Origin: Bacteroidota bacterium
Lineage (GTDB): Bacteria > Bacteroidota > Bacteroidia > Cytophagales > Cyclobacteriaceae
Direction: 5' to 3'
Length of the DNA: 35,555 nt
Assembly: GCA_024280115.1 (NCBI GenBank)
Contig: JAJRQT010000208.1
Location: 1 to 35,555 of the forward strand
Below, in pieces: positions 8,996 to 17,591 of the stretch. The notes beneath the pieces are model-generated. The model was not told the DNA's origin. It worked only from the letters and a program-made list of their open reading frames with translations, and searched no databases. Each line of letters begins with the position of its first letter. Positions within the stretch are counted from its first letter, which is position 1. The translations under genes and the position numbers were made by a program.

Positions 8996-9039
8996 CAGTA
9001 TTTCTTTTAAGATGACAAATTATTGTCGAAGGAATACTG
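8996..9039 (+). terminator. Long stem-loop between EEP hydrolase gene and exonuclease III
   Basis: CAGTATTTCTTT (8996-9007) pairs with GAAGGAATACTG (9028-9039), with two G-T wobbles, and inside it GACAA (9014-9018) pairs with TTGTC (9023-9027) around an ATTA loop. The left strand has a 6-nt bulge. It starts 29 bp after the EEP stop codon. There is no T-run, so it could be a factor-dependent terminator, a processing site or an mRNA stabiliser rather than a classical terminator. Confidence 0.4.
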
Positions 9040-9094
9040 GGAAAAATAAGAATTGTATGGTTATTTCAATGTTTAGCAATTGATATAGAAGCTT

Positions 9095-9856
9095 ATGAAA
9101 CTAGTCTCATGGAATGTAAATGGTGTCAGGGCCATAATGAAAAAAGATTTTTCCAAATCCCTTGAAAATATTGGTGCAGATGTTATTTGCCTTCAGGAAA
9201 CAAAGGCTAATACAGAGCAGGTAAAGATCGCTTTGCAATTGATTGATGGATATAATGTATTTGCCAATGCTTCTAAAGCGAGGAAAGGATATTCAGGAAC
9301 TGCTATACTTTCGAGAAAAAAACCAATTTCCGTAGCATATGATATGGGTGTTGAGGCACACGATCAGGAGGGCCGGGTAATCGCCGCTGAATTTGATGAT
9401 TTTTTCCTTGTAACGGTTTATGTGCCTAATTCCGGCAATGAATTGGTGAGGTTGGATTACCGGGCGCAATGGGATCTGGACTTTATGGAATATCTGCAAA
9501 ACCTTGAAAAGGTCAAGCCTGTGGTTGTTTGCGGAGATTTTAATGTAGCACATCAGCCAATTGATATCGCGAGGCCAAAACCCAATTACAATAAATCAGC
9601 GGGATATACCCAAAAGGAAATTGATGGTTTTTCCAGGTTTTTAGACCATGGATTTATAGACACATTCAGATATAAATATCCGGAAGAGGTTAAATACTCC
9701 TGGTGGAGCTATAGGGCAGGAGCCAGGGAGAAAAATATTGGCTGGAGAATTGACTACTTTTTAGTTAGTCAAGCGTTGAAAACCAACGTGAAAGAGGCAT
9801 TTATTCTAAACGATTTCATGGGTTCGGATCATTGTCCATTGGGAATTATTTTGTAG
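9095..9856 (+). CDS. xth: Exonuclease III family DNA-repair nuclease
   Basis: A 253-residue cytoplasmic AP endonuclease / 3'-5' exonuclease of the ExoIII (Xth/ExoA) family, which cuts at abasic sites in base excision repair. All family motifs are in order: Asn7 in SWNVNGVRA, metal-binding Glu35 in CLQETKA, VYVPNSG, Asp148-Asn150 in CGDFNVAH, RIDYFLVS and Asp245-His246 in GSDHCPLG. The length is typical for the bacterial family, and there is no signal peptide. Compared with the preceding gene it is the same fold but a clearly different branch. It lies 128 bp after that gene, with a stem-loop in between, so it may have its own promoter. It ends 38 bp from the convergent receptor gene. A housekeeping role unrelated to glycan use is most likely. 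Confidence 0.95.
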   Translation: MKLVSWNVNGVRAIMKKDFSKSLENIGADVICLQETKANTEQVKIALQLIDGYNVFANASKARKGYSGTAILSRKKPISVAYDMGVEAHDQEGRVIAAEFDDFFLVTVYVPNSGNELVRLDYRAQWDLDFMEYLQNLEKVKPVVVCGDFNVAHQPIDIARPKPNYNKSAGYTQKEIDGFSRFLDHGFIDTFRYKYPEEVKYSWWSYRAGAREKNIGWRIDYFLVSQALKTNVKEAFILNDFMGSDHCPLGIIL

Positions 9857-9894
9857 TTATCATCCTTACATTCCCGTTGCAAAATCTTCAGATA

Positions 9895-12345
9895 TCAAAA
9901 GTTTACTTTTATCCCAAAGTTAAACGCTCTTGGCATACCAGGTCGTAAACCTGCAGGCCTTCTTGCTACATTATACACTTGGCCTGTCAGGTTAGTGACA
10001 TTGGAAAAAAGAGTAATGTTTTTATGCAACATGTAATTAACACTTGCATCAATCACAAAAAATGAATCGATCATTTCATTGTCGGGTATATTTCCTTGCC
10101 CGGCTGTTGAGCGCATTTTGTCCATATACCTTCCGCTTAGGTTGATGTTGAATTTATAGTGCTCCAAGCCGAGAATTATAGTAAACTGATTATTAGCTAA
10201 ATATGGTAACTGATCTCCTGCAATAACTTCTCCCCAGGGACCAAATTCACTATCAAAATCATTTAAGAATATGGCATCAGTATAGGTGTAAACCACGGTA
10301 AGTGGTAAGGTGAATGCACTTTGTTTTAGGTTTGACAGTAGATCGTATGTAAGCTGGAGTTCCAATCCTTTTGTCCGTGCTGCTCCGCCATTAAACAGGT
10401 CGCCTGTCCCTCCACCTCCTGATGATGCAAAGTCTGCGCCCAATAGGTTGCTGTAATTATTATAAAAAATTACTGTTTGTCCCGACAGTGCGCTTTTTGC
10501 ATATCTTACACCCAATTCGTAGTTGATGCTTTCTTCTGGTTTGGTATCTTCTTTTGATCCGGGAGGTGAAAATCCTTTATGGACTCCTGCAAAGGCACTC
10601 AGGTAGTCACTAAACCGGTAGTCAATACCGATACCGGGAATAAACACATCTACTGTATTACTTCTTTCCTTCAAATCCACCCCGGATCTGTCAGGGTCTG
10701 CACTGCCATAGTCTTTTCTTGTCAGTGTAATATTTTCATAACGAATTCCGGGAATTAGTGTAAAATTCGCTACTCTCAATTTATATTGAATGTAAGACGC
10801 CAGGGCGTTGGCTGTACCAATCCGGTTACTTTCAGTGCCAGGTATGCCTACCTTTGTCAGTTTCATTATTCCATTATCCATAGCATATTCATCAACCCAT
10901 TGAAACCGGTCAATTTGATCTTTATGAAGACGAAAACCCAAATCAATTTCATGGGTTATATTATTGGTTATAAAGTTGAATCCCAGCACTGTTTGAATGC
11001 CTTGGGCGTAGTATGACCTGTTGTTGGCTTTTACAAACAGGGCATCGTCATTCGTACTTGTCGTACCTGTAAGAATAGAAAATGCATCGTCAAATCCGGT
11101 AGGGTTGTCCAGTAATTCGTCAATTTTGGTTTTAGTACCTGTGCTGTCTTTCACTTTGTTAAGCTTGTACCAGTTTCTTTTGAAATTTGTACGGTAGGCC
11201 GTAGTGGTAATGTTAAATAATTTTGAAAATTTTGCTACATGAGTTAGTGAAAATTGAGATTGATTGGTGTTGATCTGATCCACTTGTGAGCCGGAATATC
11301 TTCGATATGGGGATGTTTCAAAATCACCTTGTGTTAAACCGAGATATGTTTCATTAGCATCCGTAATCGCGTATCCTATTTTAAGAGTCAGCGATTGATA
11401 TATATTTGCATCTTCGTTTGTATTAACTCGAAATTTTGCCAGGTAATCCTGTTTGGAAAATCCACTATTTCCTCCCCCATCCAACTGCTTGAAACCATTG
11501 GAGCCATATTGGAATGTCTCTACTATGTAAGCAATGTTTTTGTGAGAATTTCCCACTGTGGCGTGAAGATTTCTGCCTCCGAAACTTCCACCTATCAAAT
11601 TGAGCCTGCCCGAGAACTCACTTGGGATTTGAGTTGAAATCAGGTTGATAGCTCCTCCGGTTGTGTAGGGGCCATATTTTATCTGGCTGCTACCTTTTAA
11701 AATTTCAACTGCCTGCATTCTGCCAATGGTAGGGAAGTAGTAGGCTGCCGGTGCGACATATGGAGCAGGTGACATCAAAACACCATCTTCCATCACAGTA
11801 ATTTTAGAATTTCGTTCAACCCCTGTTCCCCTTATACCAATACTGGGGAAAAGACCAAATCCATCTTCCTCCTGTATATTTATTCCCGGTACTGCCCGTA
11901 AAGTGCGGTTAATGTCAGTATAATTATTTTTTTGGATTTCTTTAGGCGATATGTATTGAACCGAACCGGGAATGTCTTTTATGCCAGTATCGCCACCAGT
12001 CATTACTGTTACTCCCGATAGGACTGAAATGGCCTCTATCATTGCAAAATCTGCTTTCACATTTTCGCCCACTTCAACCCTTATTTCTTCTTGGTGAGTG
12101 AAATAACCGATGGCAGAAACCACTAATGTATAGTCTCCTTCAGGTACATTTTCTATTGTGTAGTTACCGTTGCCGTTGCTAGCTGCGCCAAGATTGGTTT
12201 TATCTAAATATACTGAAATACCCGAGAGAGGAGTGAGGCTGTCTATTTGTGTTATATTTCCTACAACTGTTGCATTTTGGCTGAAAACACAAATGGAAGT
12301 TATAACTAAAATTACTACTATTAATAGTATGCTTTTCAAGGGCAT
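9895..12345 (-). CDS. FecA-like TonB-dependent receptor
   Basis: An 816-residue outer membrane receptor that moves a ligand into the periplasm using TonB energy. The signal peptide ends near residue 22 (VFSQ). A CarboxypepD_reg-like domain follows (about 24-110: GNITQIDSLTPLSG to the GYFTHQEE region), the plug covers about 115-235, and the barrel runs to the C-terminus, ending in phenylalanine (GIKVNF). The plug resembles ferric-citrate receptor FecA: GFGLFPSIGIRGTGVERNSK followed by a line ending in PYVAPAAYYFP. No SusD-like lipoprotein is next to it, and no FecR/FecI regulator is visible. By similarity it would import an iron chelate, but its place at the end of a glycosidase run leaves an oligosaccharide or other complex possible. 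A perfect 18-bp palindrome lies 71 bp upstream of the start codon. Confidence 0.9.
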   Translation of the reverse strand: MPLKSILLIVVILVITSICVFSQNATVVGNITQIDSLTPLSGISVYLDKTNLGAASNGNGNYTIENVPEGDYTLVVSAIGYFTHQEEIRVEVGENVKADFAMIEAISVLSGVTVMTGGDTGIKDIPGSVQYISPKEIQKNNYTDINRTLRAVPGINIQEEDGFGLFPSIGIRGTGVERNSKITVMEDGVLMSPAPYVAPAAYYFPTIGRMQAVEILKGSSQIKYGPYTTGGAINLISTQIPSEFSGRLNLIGGSFGGRNLHATVGNSHKNIAYIVETFQYGSNGFKQLDGGGNSGFSKQDYLAKFRVNTNEDANIYQSLTLKIGYAITDANETYLGLTQGDFETSPYRRYSGSQVDQINTNQSQFSLTHVAKFSKLFNITTTAYRTNFKRNWYKLNKVKDSTGTKTKIDELLDNPTGFDDAFSILTGTTSTNDDALFVKANNRSYYAQGIQTVLGFNFITNNITHEIDLGFRLHKDQIDRFQWVDEYAMDNGIMKLTKVGIPGTESNRIGTANALASYIQYKLRVANFTLIPGIRYENITLTRKDYGSADPDRSGVDLKERSNTVDVFIPGIGIDYRFSDYLSAFAGVHKGFSPPGSKEDTKPEESINYELGVRYAKSALSGQTVIFYNNYSNLLGADFASSGGGGTGDLFNGGAARTKGLELQLTYDLLSNLKQSAFTLPLTVVYTYTDAIFLNDFDSEFGPWGEVIAGDQLPYLANNQFTIILGLEHYKFNINLSGRYMDKMRSTAGQGNIPDNEMIDSFFVIDASVNYMLHKNITLFSNVTNLTGQVYNVARRPAGLRPGMPRAFNFGIKVNF

Positions 12346-12415
12346 TTTATTCTAATTTTAATTTAGACTTATTATAAATAATGGACAAAGGTATGAACGG
12401 GTAGCATGCCTGTCA

Positions 12416-12433
12416 ATCCCAACATGTTGGGAT
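12416..12433. promoter_or_regulatory. Perfect 18-bp palindrome upstream of the FecA-like receptor
   Basis: ATCCCAACATGTTGGGAT is a perfect palindrome with no spacer. It sits 71-88 bp upstream of the receptor start codon (12345, minus strand), where an operator would be expected. A palindrome of this length with a central CATG is typical of sites bound by a dimeric regulator. The regulator is unknown and no regulator gene is nearby apart from the kinase. Confidence 0.5.
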
Positions 12434-12468
12434 ATTTCATAAAAAATTAAAAGTAATTGATCCGTTAG

Positions 12469-12496
12469 GTAGCTCCGCATTGCAATGCGGAGCTAC
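12469..12496. repeat. REP-like 28-bp perfect palindrome
   Basis: The half-site GTAGCTCCGCATTG (12469-12482) is followed directly by its exact reverse complement (12483-12496), giving a hairpin with 14-bp arms. It shares the core CGCAT-NN-CAATGCG with a second hairpin at 17450-17473, but the flanking stem bases differ in a paired manner. Such structure resembles REP/REPIN elements mobilised by a Y1 (IS200-like) transposase. It could also serve as a transcription end for either strand. Confidence 0.6.
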
Positions 12497-12521
12497 ATTT
12501 GAAATGAGGAGATAAGAATTG

Positions 12522-12542
12522 GATCGCAAGGCAATTGCGATC
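12522..12542. repeat. Second small hairpin next to the REP-like palindrome
   Basis: GATCGCAA (12522-12529) and TTGCGATC (12535-12542) form an 8-bp stem around the loop GGCAA. It lies 26 bp from the larger palindrome at 12469-12496. The two hairpins may be halves of one composite REP-type element. Confidence 0.5.
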
Positions 12543-12589
12543 GCGCATATTAAAGGTTACTCTGAATAGCAAAAATCTAATTAGAGTCT

Positions 12590-12690
12590 GTCTATAAAGT
12601 CAAAGTTTGTTCAGAATGTTCGAGATCAAGGCTTGTGCAGTTTCTAAAAAACACCAGCCTGCCTATCGCAGGCAGGCGTAACGCAGAGAT
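12590..12690 (+). repeat. Dispersed repeat element, copy A
   Basis: A 33-bp head (12590-12622) matches 28457-28489 at 31 of 33 positions. Homology then continues with a TTTCTAAAAAAC tract and a hairpin, GCCTGCC (12657-12663) with GGCAGGC (12671-12677). The second copy has an equivalent hairpin, CTGCC/GGCAG. Both copies lie close to the 3' end of a gene (GH20-like here, LamB-like porin at 28448), though copy A faces its gene from the other side. It is probably a degenerate non-coding mobile element (MITE-like). Confidence 0.6.
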
Positions 12691-12713
12691 CGGACATTAT
12701 GGACAAACACTAA

Positions 12714-13817
12714 TTACAACTCCAACTCTCCAATGGCTTTATAAAGCATTTTAAAGCATTCGGCAGAATCACCTTTTGCATCGGCAGGAACTTCTTTAAT
12801 TCCATAATAATAATCCATGAAATTTTCAGTGCCTGTCCATATAGTCTGGATTATACCCTGATACTTTTCTTTCATGACCGGCGTGGCATTTTTTCGAAGA
12901 TTCACCATCATATCCAATTGTTTTACAGCCAAATCCCCGGTCCTCCATGGACAGGTGGCGACTTTTAAACCTTTCATGGCAAATAATACGGCTGTGGGAT
13001 CAACACGTTCATAATGCCAGTCGCATATCATGACGTCTTTTGGAATAAGATCTATGGCGCGATGTGTGTAATTCATACTCGCCTCCCATATGCCCATGCC
13101 AGTGGTTTTTCCATCGATCAGACGATCTCCCCAAATCCATACCTCATGGCCATTAGCGGCGAGGTGATTCCTGATTTTAGTGACTTCTCCAGCGAATAAT
13201 TCAGCCTTATCTCTTCCTGAACACCTAGGACATTTATCATCTCCAATGTAAAAAACCTCATCCATCCCAGCGTGAAAAGTATTGGTTTCAAAAACTTCCA
13301 TGACTTCATCTACCAGTTCAAAGACCACTTTGTGTACGTCAGGATGTAGCGGGCAATAGCTTTTACAATATAATCCATCATCATTGGGCCACACATAATT
13401 TTCCGGTAGTTGCACATGCGGAGTTTCATCAAATTCAGGGTAAACAGTAAGTAGATTGCTCAGGTCACTATGCCAGGATTGGTGGCCAAGTAAATTGATT
13501 TGAGGGATCAGGTTTATATTGTGCTTTTTGCAGACTTTCACCAGTTTTTTCACATCACTTTTAGACAAAGCATCCTCATCTCTCAGCTCAGGATGACTTT
13601 CAAACTGATAATTATACTCCAATCTTAAAATAAGGGCATTGACTTTTTTAGGTCCAAGTTCTTCGTCAATGAATTTAACGAACCGGTCAACGCCATCTGA
13701 TTTTGGGGATGATATGCTAAATCCCCTTACCGGTATTACCTCATCCAGAGTAGTTTGTGCAATTGAGGTTGTGAATACTAAAATTAAGAGTCCGGAAAAA
13801 AAATGTTTGATTTTCAT
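12714..13817 (-). CDS. Single-domain GH20-like hexosaminidase
   Basis: A 367-residue exported protein (signal peptide ending near residue 20-21, TSIAQ). The body is a TIM-barrel related to glycoside hydrolase family 20, beta-N-acetylhexosaminidases that use the substrate acetamido group. The signature Asp186-Glu187 lies in FHAGMDEVFYIG, the polarising Asp plus acid/base Glu pair of the family. Earlier barrel motifs fit too: INLIPQINLLGHQSW at about 101-115 and EVWIWGDR at 225-232. It lacks the usual N-terminal GH20b domain and any C-terminal module, making it unusually short. Cys196 and Cys199 (CPRC) near the active site could bind metal or form a disulfide. It is 30 bp downstream of the fucosidase gene, so they are likely one transcript. 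Confidence 0.82.
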   Translation of the reverse strand: MKIKHFFSGLLILVFTTSIAQTTLDEVIPVRGFSISSPKSDGVDRFVKFIDEELGPKKVNALILRLEYNYQFESHPELRDEDALSKSDVKKLVKVCKKHNINLIPQINLLGHQSWHSDLSNLLTVYPEFDETPHVQLPENYVWPNDDGLYCKSYCPLHPDVHKVVFELVDEVMEVFETNTFHAGMDEVFYIGDDKCPRCSGRDKAELFAGEVTKIRNHLAANGHEVWIWGDRLIDGKTTGMGIWEASMNYTHRAIDLIPKDVMICDWHYERVDPTAVLFAMKGLKVATCPWRTGDLAVKQLDMMVNLRKNATPVMKEKYQGIIQTIWTGTENFMDYYYGIKEVPADAKGDSAECFKMLYKAIGELEL

Positions 13818-13847
13818 AGCGCATGTGTTTTGTTTATGAATAGAATA

Positions 13848-15941
13848 CTACTCTGTGATGATCCCAATTTCTGCGATCGATATAAAATTCTTTCCATTGA
13901 TCTCCTGTTTCCCAACAAATTTTATATACCTCGTCTCAATTGAATTAAACGATTTGGTTTGAAGTATAGGATTATTCTTTATGTTGCTAAATTCACCTTT
14001 GGATACAGCATTACCCCATTTTTTACCTTCCTTACTTACATAAAACTCGTATTGCGCGATCGTTCCGTCAATATATCTTTGCTGGGTGGGTAGGTATGTA
14101 AAGCCAACTAATGTTAACATCTCGCCCAGGTCGATGATCACAGATTGAGGTAAACCTTTCTTTGCGTCACTTTTCCAGATGCTTTGTTTGCTGGCATCCA
14201 CGATGAATTTGCCTTTGGGATCTTTCTCCGGTTTCGGCGAAATCACCTGCCATTTTGTTTTAGAAATATCAAAGCTTTTAGATGTTGCAGGGCTTTGTTT
14301 GTTCGTATTGGGATCAAAAGCTATGGCTTTAATTTGTCCTTTTCCTTCCAGCATGAAAGTATTTGTGTATTTCTCAGAAGAAGAAGTTGGTTCACTGCCA
14401 TCACTTGTATAATGTAATTCCAGTTCGCTATCAAATGCTGTGATAGTAACAGCTCCTTTTTTGTCCCTCGTAATTGCCGGAGGTTCAAGCAGTTTTGGAG
14501 CATGGTAAATCTCGATATTAGAAATGACAGGGCAGCCCTTTGCATCTAAAATATTGAACCGCAATTTAGAAGTAGTCACATTGTTGAATCGCAATATCCT
14601 TTTATAACCGATGGTGGTTTGTGTATCGATTTCTTTCCATTCATCACCAATCAGCGCTTCTATGGAAAACTTTTTAACTCTTTGGCCCAATGGAATATAT
14701 TCCTGAGCCAGGAATCTGTTAAACGTCGTCTCCTTGCCAAAATCGATGATTAGAGATGCATTTGTCACGTTATCATCTGTGGCCCAATAGGTATCTTTAT
14801 TTCCATTGATGGTTTGCGCTGCATTGTATTTATTGGAATTGCCACGGACATTTGATGCTTCGGCAGAAACATCAGTAGCAAGGTTGGTTTCAAAATCTTT
14901 TTTGATCACATTCACTATTTTCATCAAATGATCGACATCATTTTCATGGATTAGTCCTCTGGCATCAACAGGAAAATTCAACAGAAAGGAAGCGTTCCTG
15001 CCAATGGAATTGTAATAAATATCAACCAGAGTTTTTACCGATCTAACTTTGTGGTCTTCCGATTTATGGTAATACCAGCCTGGACGAATAGAAACATCAA
15101 CCTCGGCAGGCAACCAATGAGTTCCATCTTCATGGCCGTTTGTCAATTCTTTATAATTTGGAGAGCCGGGCCAAAATTCATCTCTTCTCAAAATCGACCA
15201 ATTTGTCTCTCCAGCCCAACCCGATTCATTACCACACCAACGCACATCTGGTCCTGCATCGCTGAACATCATGGCATTTGGCTGGTTGTCACGCACTATT
15301 TGCCTTGTATTTGGCCAATCATAGTAAGTTTTTCTATCGACTTTTCGATCTTCATTGGCGCCGCCATAATATCCGGTTCCACCATTCGCACCATCAAACC
15401 AGACTTCAAAAACATCACCGTAGTTGGTCATCAATTCTGTCAATTGGTTTCTGAAATAGGTAATATACTTATCGGTACCATAATCCGCATGGTTTCTGTC
15501 CCAGGGGGATAGATATAGTCCAAGTTTCAAACCATATTCTTTGCAAGCATCTGCAAGCTCCCGAACCACATCTCCTTGTCCGTTTTTCCATGGAGAATTT
15601 TTAACTGAATGTTCAGTGTATTTCGATGGCCACAGGCAAAACCCATCGTGATGCTTTGCTGTGAGGATAATGCCTTTCATTCCAGCCTCTTTGCAAACAC
15701 GAGCCCATTGACGGCAGTCTAATGCAGTGGGATTGAACAATTCAGGTGACTCGCCACCTAATCCCCACTCCATATCCGTAAAGGTGTTCATATTGAAATG
15801 GACAAAAGCATAAAACTCCATGTCGTACCAAAGCAGCTGCCTTTCCGATGGTAGTGGTGCAAGCGCTTCCGGTGGTGGAGTTTGTTTGCAGGAAAATACA
15901 AGAGCTACAGATAAAAAAATAATGTACAAGGTCTTTTTCAT
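13848..15941 (-). CDS. GH29 alpha-L-fucosidase lipoprotein with C-terminal binding domains
   Basis: A 697-residue lipoprotein (lipobox VFSC, Cys18) that should remove alpha-L-fucose from glycans by a retaining mechanism. The catalytic barrel covers about 30-345, with TAKHHDGFCLWPS at 94-106 and the nucleophile Asp183 in VWFDGANG. These match GH29 well, whereas the acid/base residue is variable in the family and I do not assign it. A discoidin-like (F5/8 type C, CBM32-type) region follows at about 358-490. After it comes a chitobiase/hexosaminidase C-terminal-like repeat at about 500-570 (ELHYTSDGSEPTSSS), then a second discoidin-like domain to the end. These accessory domains would bind carbohydrate. 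It sits 88 bp after the GH172 gene and 30 bp before the GH20-like gene, all in the same direction. Confidence 0.95.
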   Translation of the reverse strand: MKKTLYIIFLSVALVFSCKQTPPPEALAPLPSERQLLWYDMEFYAFVHFNMNTFTDMEWGLGGESPELFNPTALDCRQWARVCKEAGMKGIILTAKHHDGFCLWPSKYTEHSVKNSPWKNGQGDVVRELADACKEYGLKLGLYLSPWDRNHADYGTDKYITYFRNQLTELMTNYGDVFEVWFDGANGGTGYYGGANEDRKVDRKTYYDWPNTRQIVRDNQPNAMMFSDAGPDVRWCGNESGWAGETNWSILRRDEFWPGSPNYKELTNGHEDGTHWLPAEVDVSIRPGWYYHKSEDHKVRSVKTLVDIYYNSIGRNASFLLNFPVDARGLIHENDVDHLMKIVNVIKKDFETNLATDVSAEASNVRGNSNKYNAAQTINGNKDTYWATDDNVTNASLIIDFGKETTFNRFLAQEYIPLGQRVKKFSIEALIGDEWKEIDTQTTIGYKRILRFNNVTTSKLRFNILDAKGCPVISNIEIYHAPKLLEPPAITRDKKGAVTITAFDSELELHYTSDGSEPTSSSEKYTNTFMLEGKGQIKAIAFDPNTNKQSPATSKSFDISKTKWQVISPKPEKDPKGKFIVDASKQSIWKSDAKKGLPQSVIIDLGEMLTLVGFTYLPTQQRYIDGTIAQYEFYVSKEGKKWGNAVSKGEFSNIKNNPILQTKSFNSIETRYIKFVGKQEINGKNFISIAEIGIITE

Positions 15942-16029
15942 GGGTTTATAATGATTTTTTTAATAAAATTCACAACAAGTTAAAGAAATAGTGCATGGTT
16001 CCAGAGGTGCCCAGCAACCACTAACCAAT

Positions 16030-17166
16030 TTACCTGACTTCCAAATCGTCTTTTGAAGGCAATTCCGGAAATGGATTATGAGGCTCAGTCTGATACCAGT
16101 AAGCAACCGACGCGATATCGCTTTCCTGACGAAGGTATCTGCCTTCACTTCTCCAGCCAAGATCCTGAATGGTAATTTTTAAATCTTTTTCAAACCTTAC
16201 AGGATCGGTAATGTGCCAGCGATACAATCCAAATCTTGTATTGGATTTATATGTTCCATCTGGCCTGATCACCTGGTGGAGCCCGGTATAGGCTGTTGAA
16301 AATTCTGTGTATTGTCCATTTCTGTCAAAATTGTATGATCCGCAGAAATAATCTTCGGCGCCAGTACCGCAAATCGTTGGAAATTTCTTGTCGCCATCCA
16401 TAAAGAATTTGATTTCACCTTCACCCCACCAGCCATTATTATTGACTTGCCATGCCATATATGTTCCAACATATTGGCCTTTTCCCTTTATGTTATCTAC
16501 AATAGTATAAGCTTCCTTATCCCTGTCAGGGCGTGGCTTTCTGAATTGCGCATGGAAATATGCTGCATCTTCCGGTACGTCCGTTAACACATAGTCAACC
16601 TGATAATAAAGCCTCGTGGGTTTTACATCAATATTTTCCATGGTGATTTTACACTTTTTTCTAAAAGGCATTTGCCAGTAGCTGTTGAATGCCCGTCCGG
16701 GATTTACGCAAATAGCCAGGGAGTTAAGATGGGCGTATTCGCCCCAGCCCATGCCAAAGAAGTCTCCTACCGGTACTTCGATAGAAGGTTCCTTTTCATC
16801 ATCCCAGTAAATACGAAAAATATAAAACCGCCAGTTTCCGGTAGGCGTCATCCAGATATGTTGAATGCTCCCAGAACCATCTATTTCAGCCAGGGTATAG
16901 GTTTGCCCTGCTTCAATATTGATGAATGGACTAACTTTCCATCCCTGTCCTAGGTCTCTCGCGGCATGAGAGGCGGCGCCTTCTCCGAGTTTTGACATAC
17001 CACCTTTCCCTTTTTCGCCAGTGAAATTTTCGGGAGATATGCTTCTTGTTTTAGCATCAGAAGTCATAAAAAGGTTGGATAAATTTGTATTTAATCCATT
17101 GAAATCATTTTGAGCATAAAGGTTTACGCTAATTACAAGTGTTAGAATCGTCAGTAGTTTTTTCAT
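16030..17166 (-). CDS. GH172 family (DUF2961) glycosidase
   Basis: A 378-residue exported protein (signal peptide ending near NLYAQ, residue 19). It belongs to DUF2961, now glycoside hydrolase family 172, whose characterised members include difructose dianhydride I-forming enzymes and D-arabinofuranosidases; family proteins usually form trimers or hexamers. Typical stretches are visible: GSGSIQHIWMT (97-107), RIYWDDEKEPSIEVPVGDFFG (118-138), WWGEGEIKFFMDGD (246-259) and GTGAEDYF (267-274). Glu251 and Glu271 are good candidates for the catalytic pair, by position. The C-terminus ends soon after the core, so there is no accessory domain. Upstream is a 425-bp gap with two hairpins. In this cluster it probably cleaves a furanose or fructose-like side unit, but the true sugar is unknown. 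Confidence 0.9.
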   Translation of the reverse strand: MKKLLTILTLVISVNLYAQNDFNGLNTNLSNLFMTSDAKTRSISPENFTGEKGKGGMSKLGEGAASHAARDLGQGWKVSPFINIEAGQTYTLAEIDGSGSIQHIWMTPTGNWRFYIFRIYWDDEKEPSIEVPVGDFFGMGWGEYAHLNSLAICVNPGRAFNSYWQMPFRKKCKITMENIDVKPTRLYYQVDYVLTDVPEDAAYFHAQFRKPRPDRDKEAYTIVDNIKGKGQYVGTYMAWQVNNNGWWGEGEIKFFMDGDKKFPTICGTGAEDYFCGSYNFDRNGQYTEFSTAYTGLHQVIRPDGTYKSNTRFGLYRWHITDPVRFEKDLKITIQDLGWRSEGRYLRQESDIASVAYWYQTEPHNPFPELPSKDDLEVR

Positions 17167-17591
17167 GGGGGTTATAAAGTTATATCAAAAAAATAATCAT
17201 TAAAGCTATTCATTTTTAGTAATTAATCTTATCAAATTGGCTTCATTTTTATTGTGAATGAAGGATTACTACTCGTTTAATAATGTATTGCGGTTTGAAT
17301 CTTATTTTAATGTACTAAAAATATGAGGTTTTCAATAGCTATTCAGATGGGTCGCAATTGTATGGTGACTGAAAATTCAATTGTAAGACTTTTGAAGGAA
17401 TTTATAATTTCGGGACATTCACATACAAATAATTTGCTGGCATCATAATAGGCACGCATCACAATGCGTGCATACAGTGAGTTTATCTGCCAAAACAGGC
17501 TAAACTTTCGGTAGTGGATTCTTAATTAGCAATTGGTCTTAGCGAGGTGCTCAGACCAGCGACGTTTGAATGGTTTTATTTGAAATGACTC
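17167..17591. other. 425-bp gap between sulfatase and GH172 genes
   Basis: No gene is visible. It holds a REP-like hairpin (17450-17473) and a weaker inverted repeat, TGGTCT (17534-17539) with AGACCA (17553-17558). On the minus strand it is the leader of GH172 and the tail of the sulfatase gene, so a promoter for GH172-GH29-GH20 should lie on its left side. I could not fix a promoter sequence. Confidence 0.5.
17450..17473. repeat. REP-like hairpin with the same core as 12469-12496
   Basis: GCACGCAT (17452-17459) pairs with ATGCGTGC (17464-17471) around CACA. Aligned with 12469-12496, both read TAG, three variable bases, CGCAT, two bases, CAATGCG, three variable bases, then TAC or ATAC. The variable stem bases (CTC/GAG against GCA/TGC style pairs) keep pairing, which suggests selection for structure or a shared mobile origin. 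Confidence 0.55.

Noticed and set aside
9857..9894. Terminator between the convergent exonuclease III and receptor genes
   Set aside because: The 38-bp gap has no stable hairpin or T-run, so no terminator is called.
15051..15512. 153-aa open frame on the plus strand
   Set aside because: It is antisense to the well-supported GH29 gene and has no recognisable motif.
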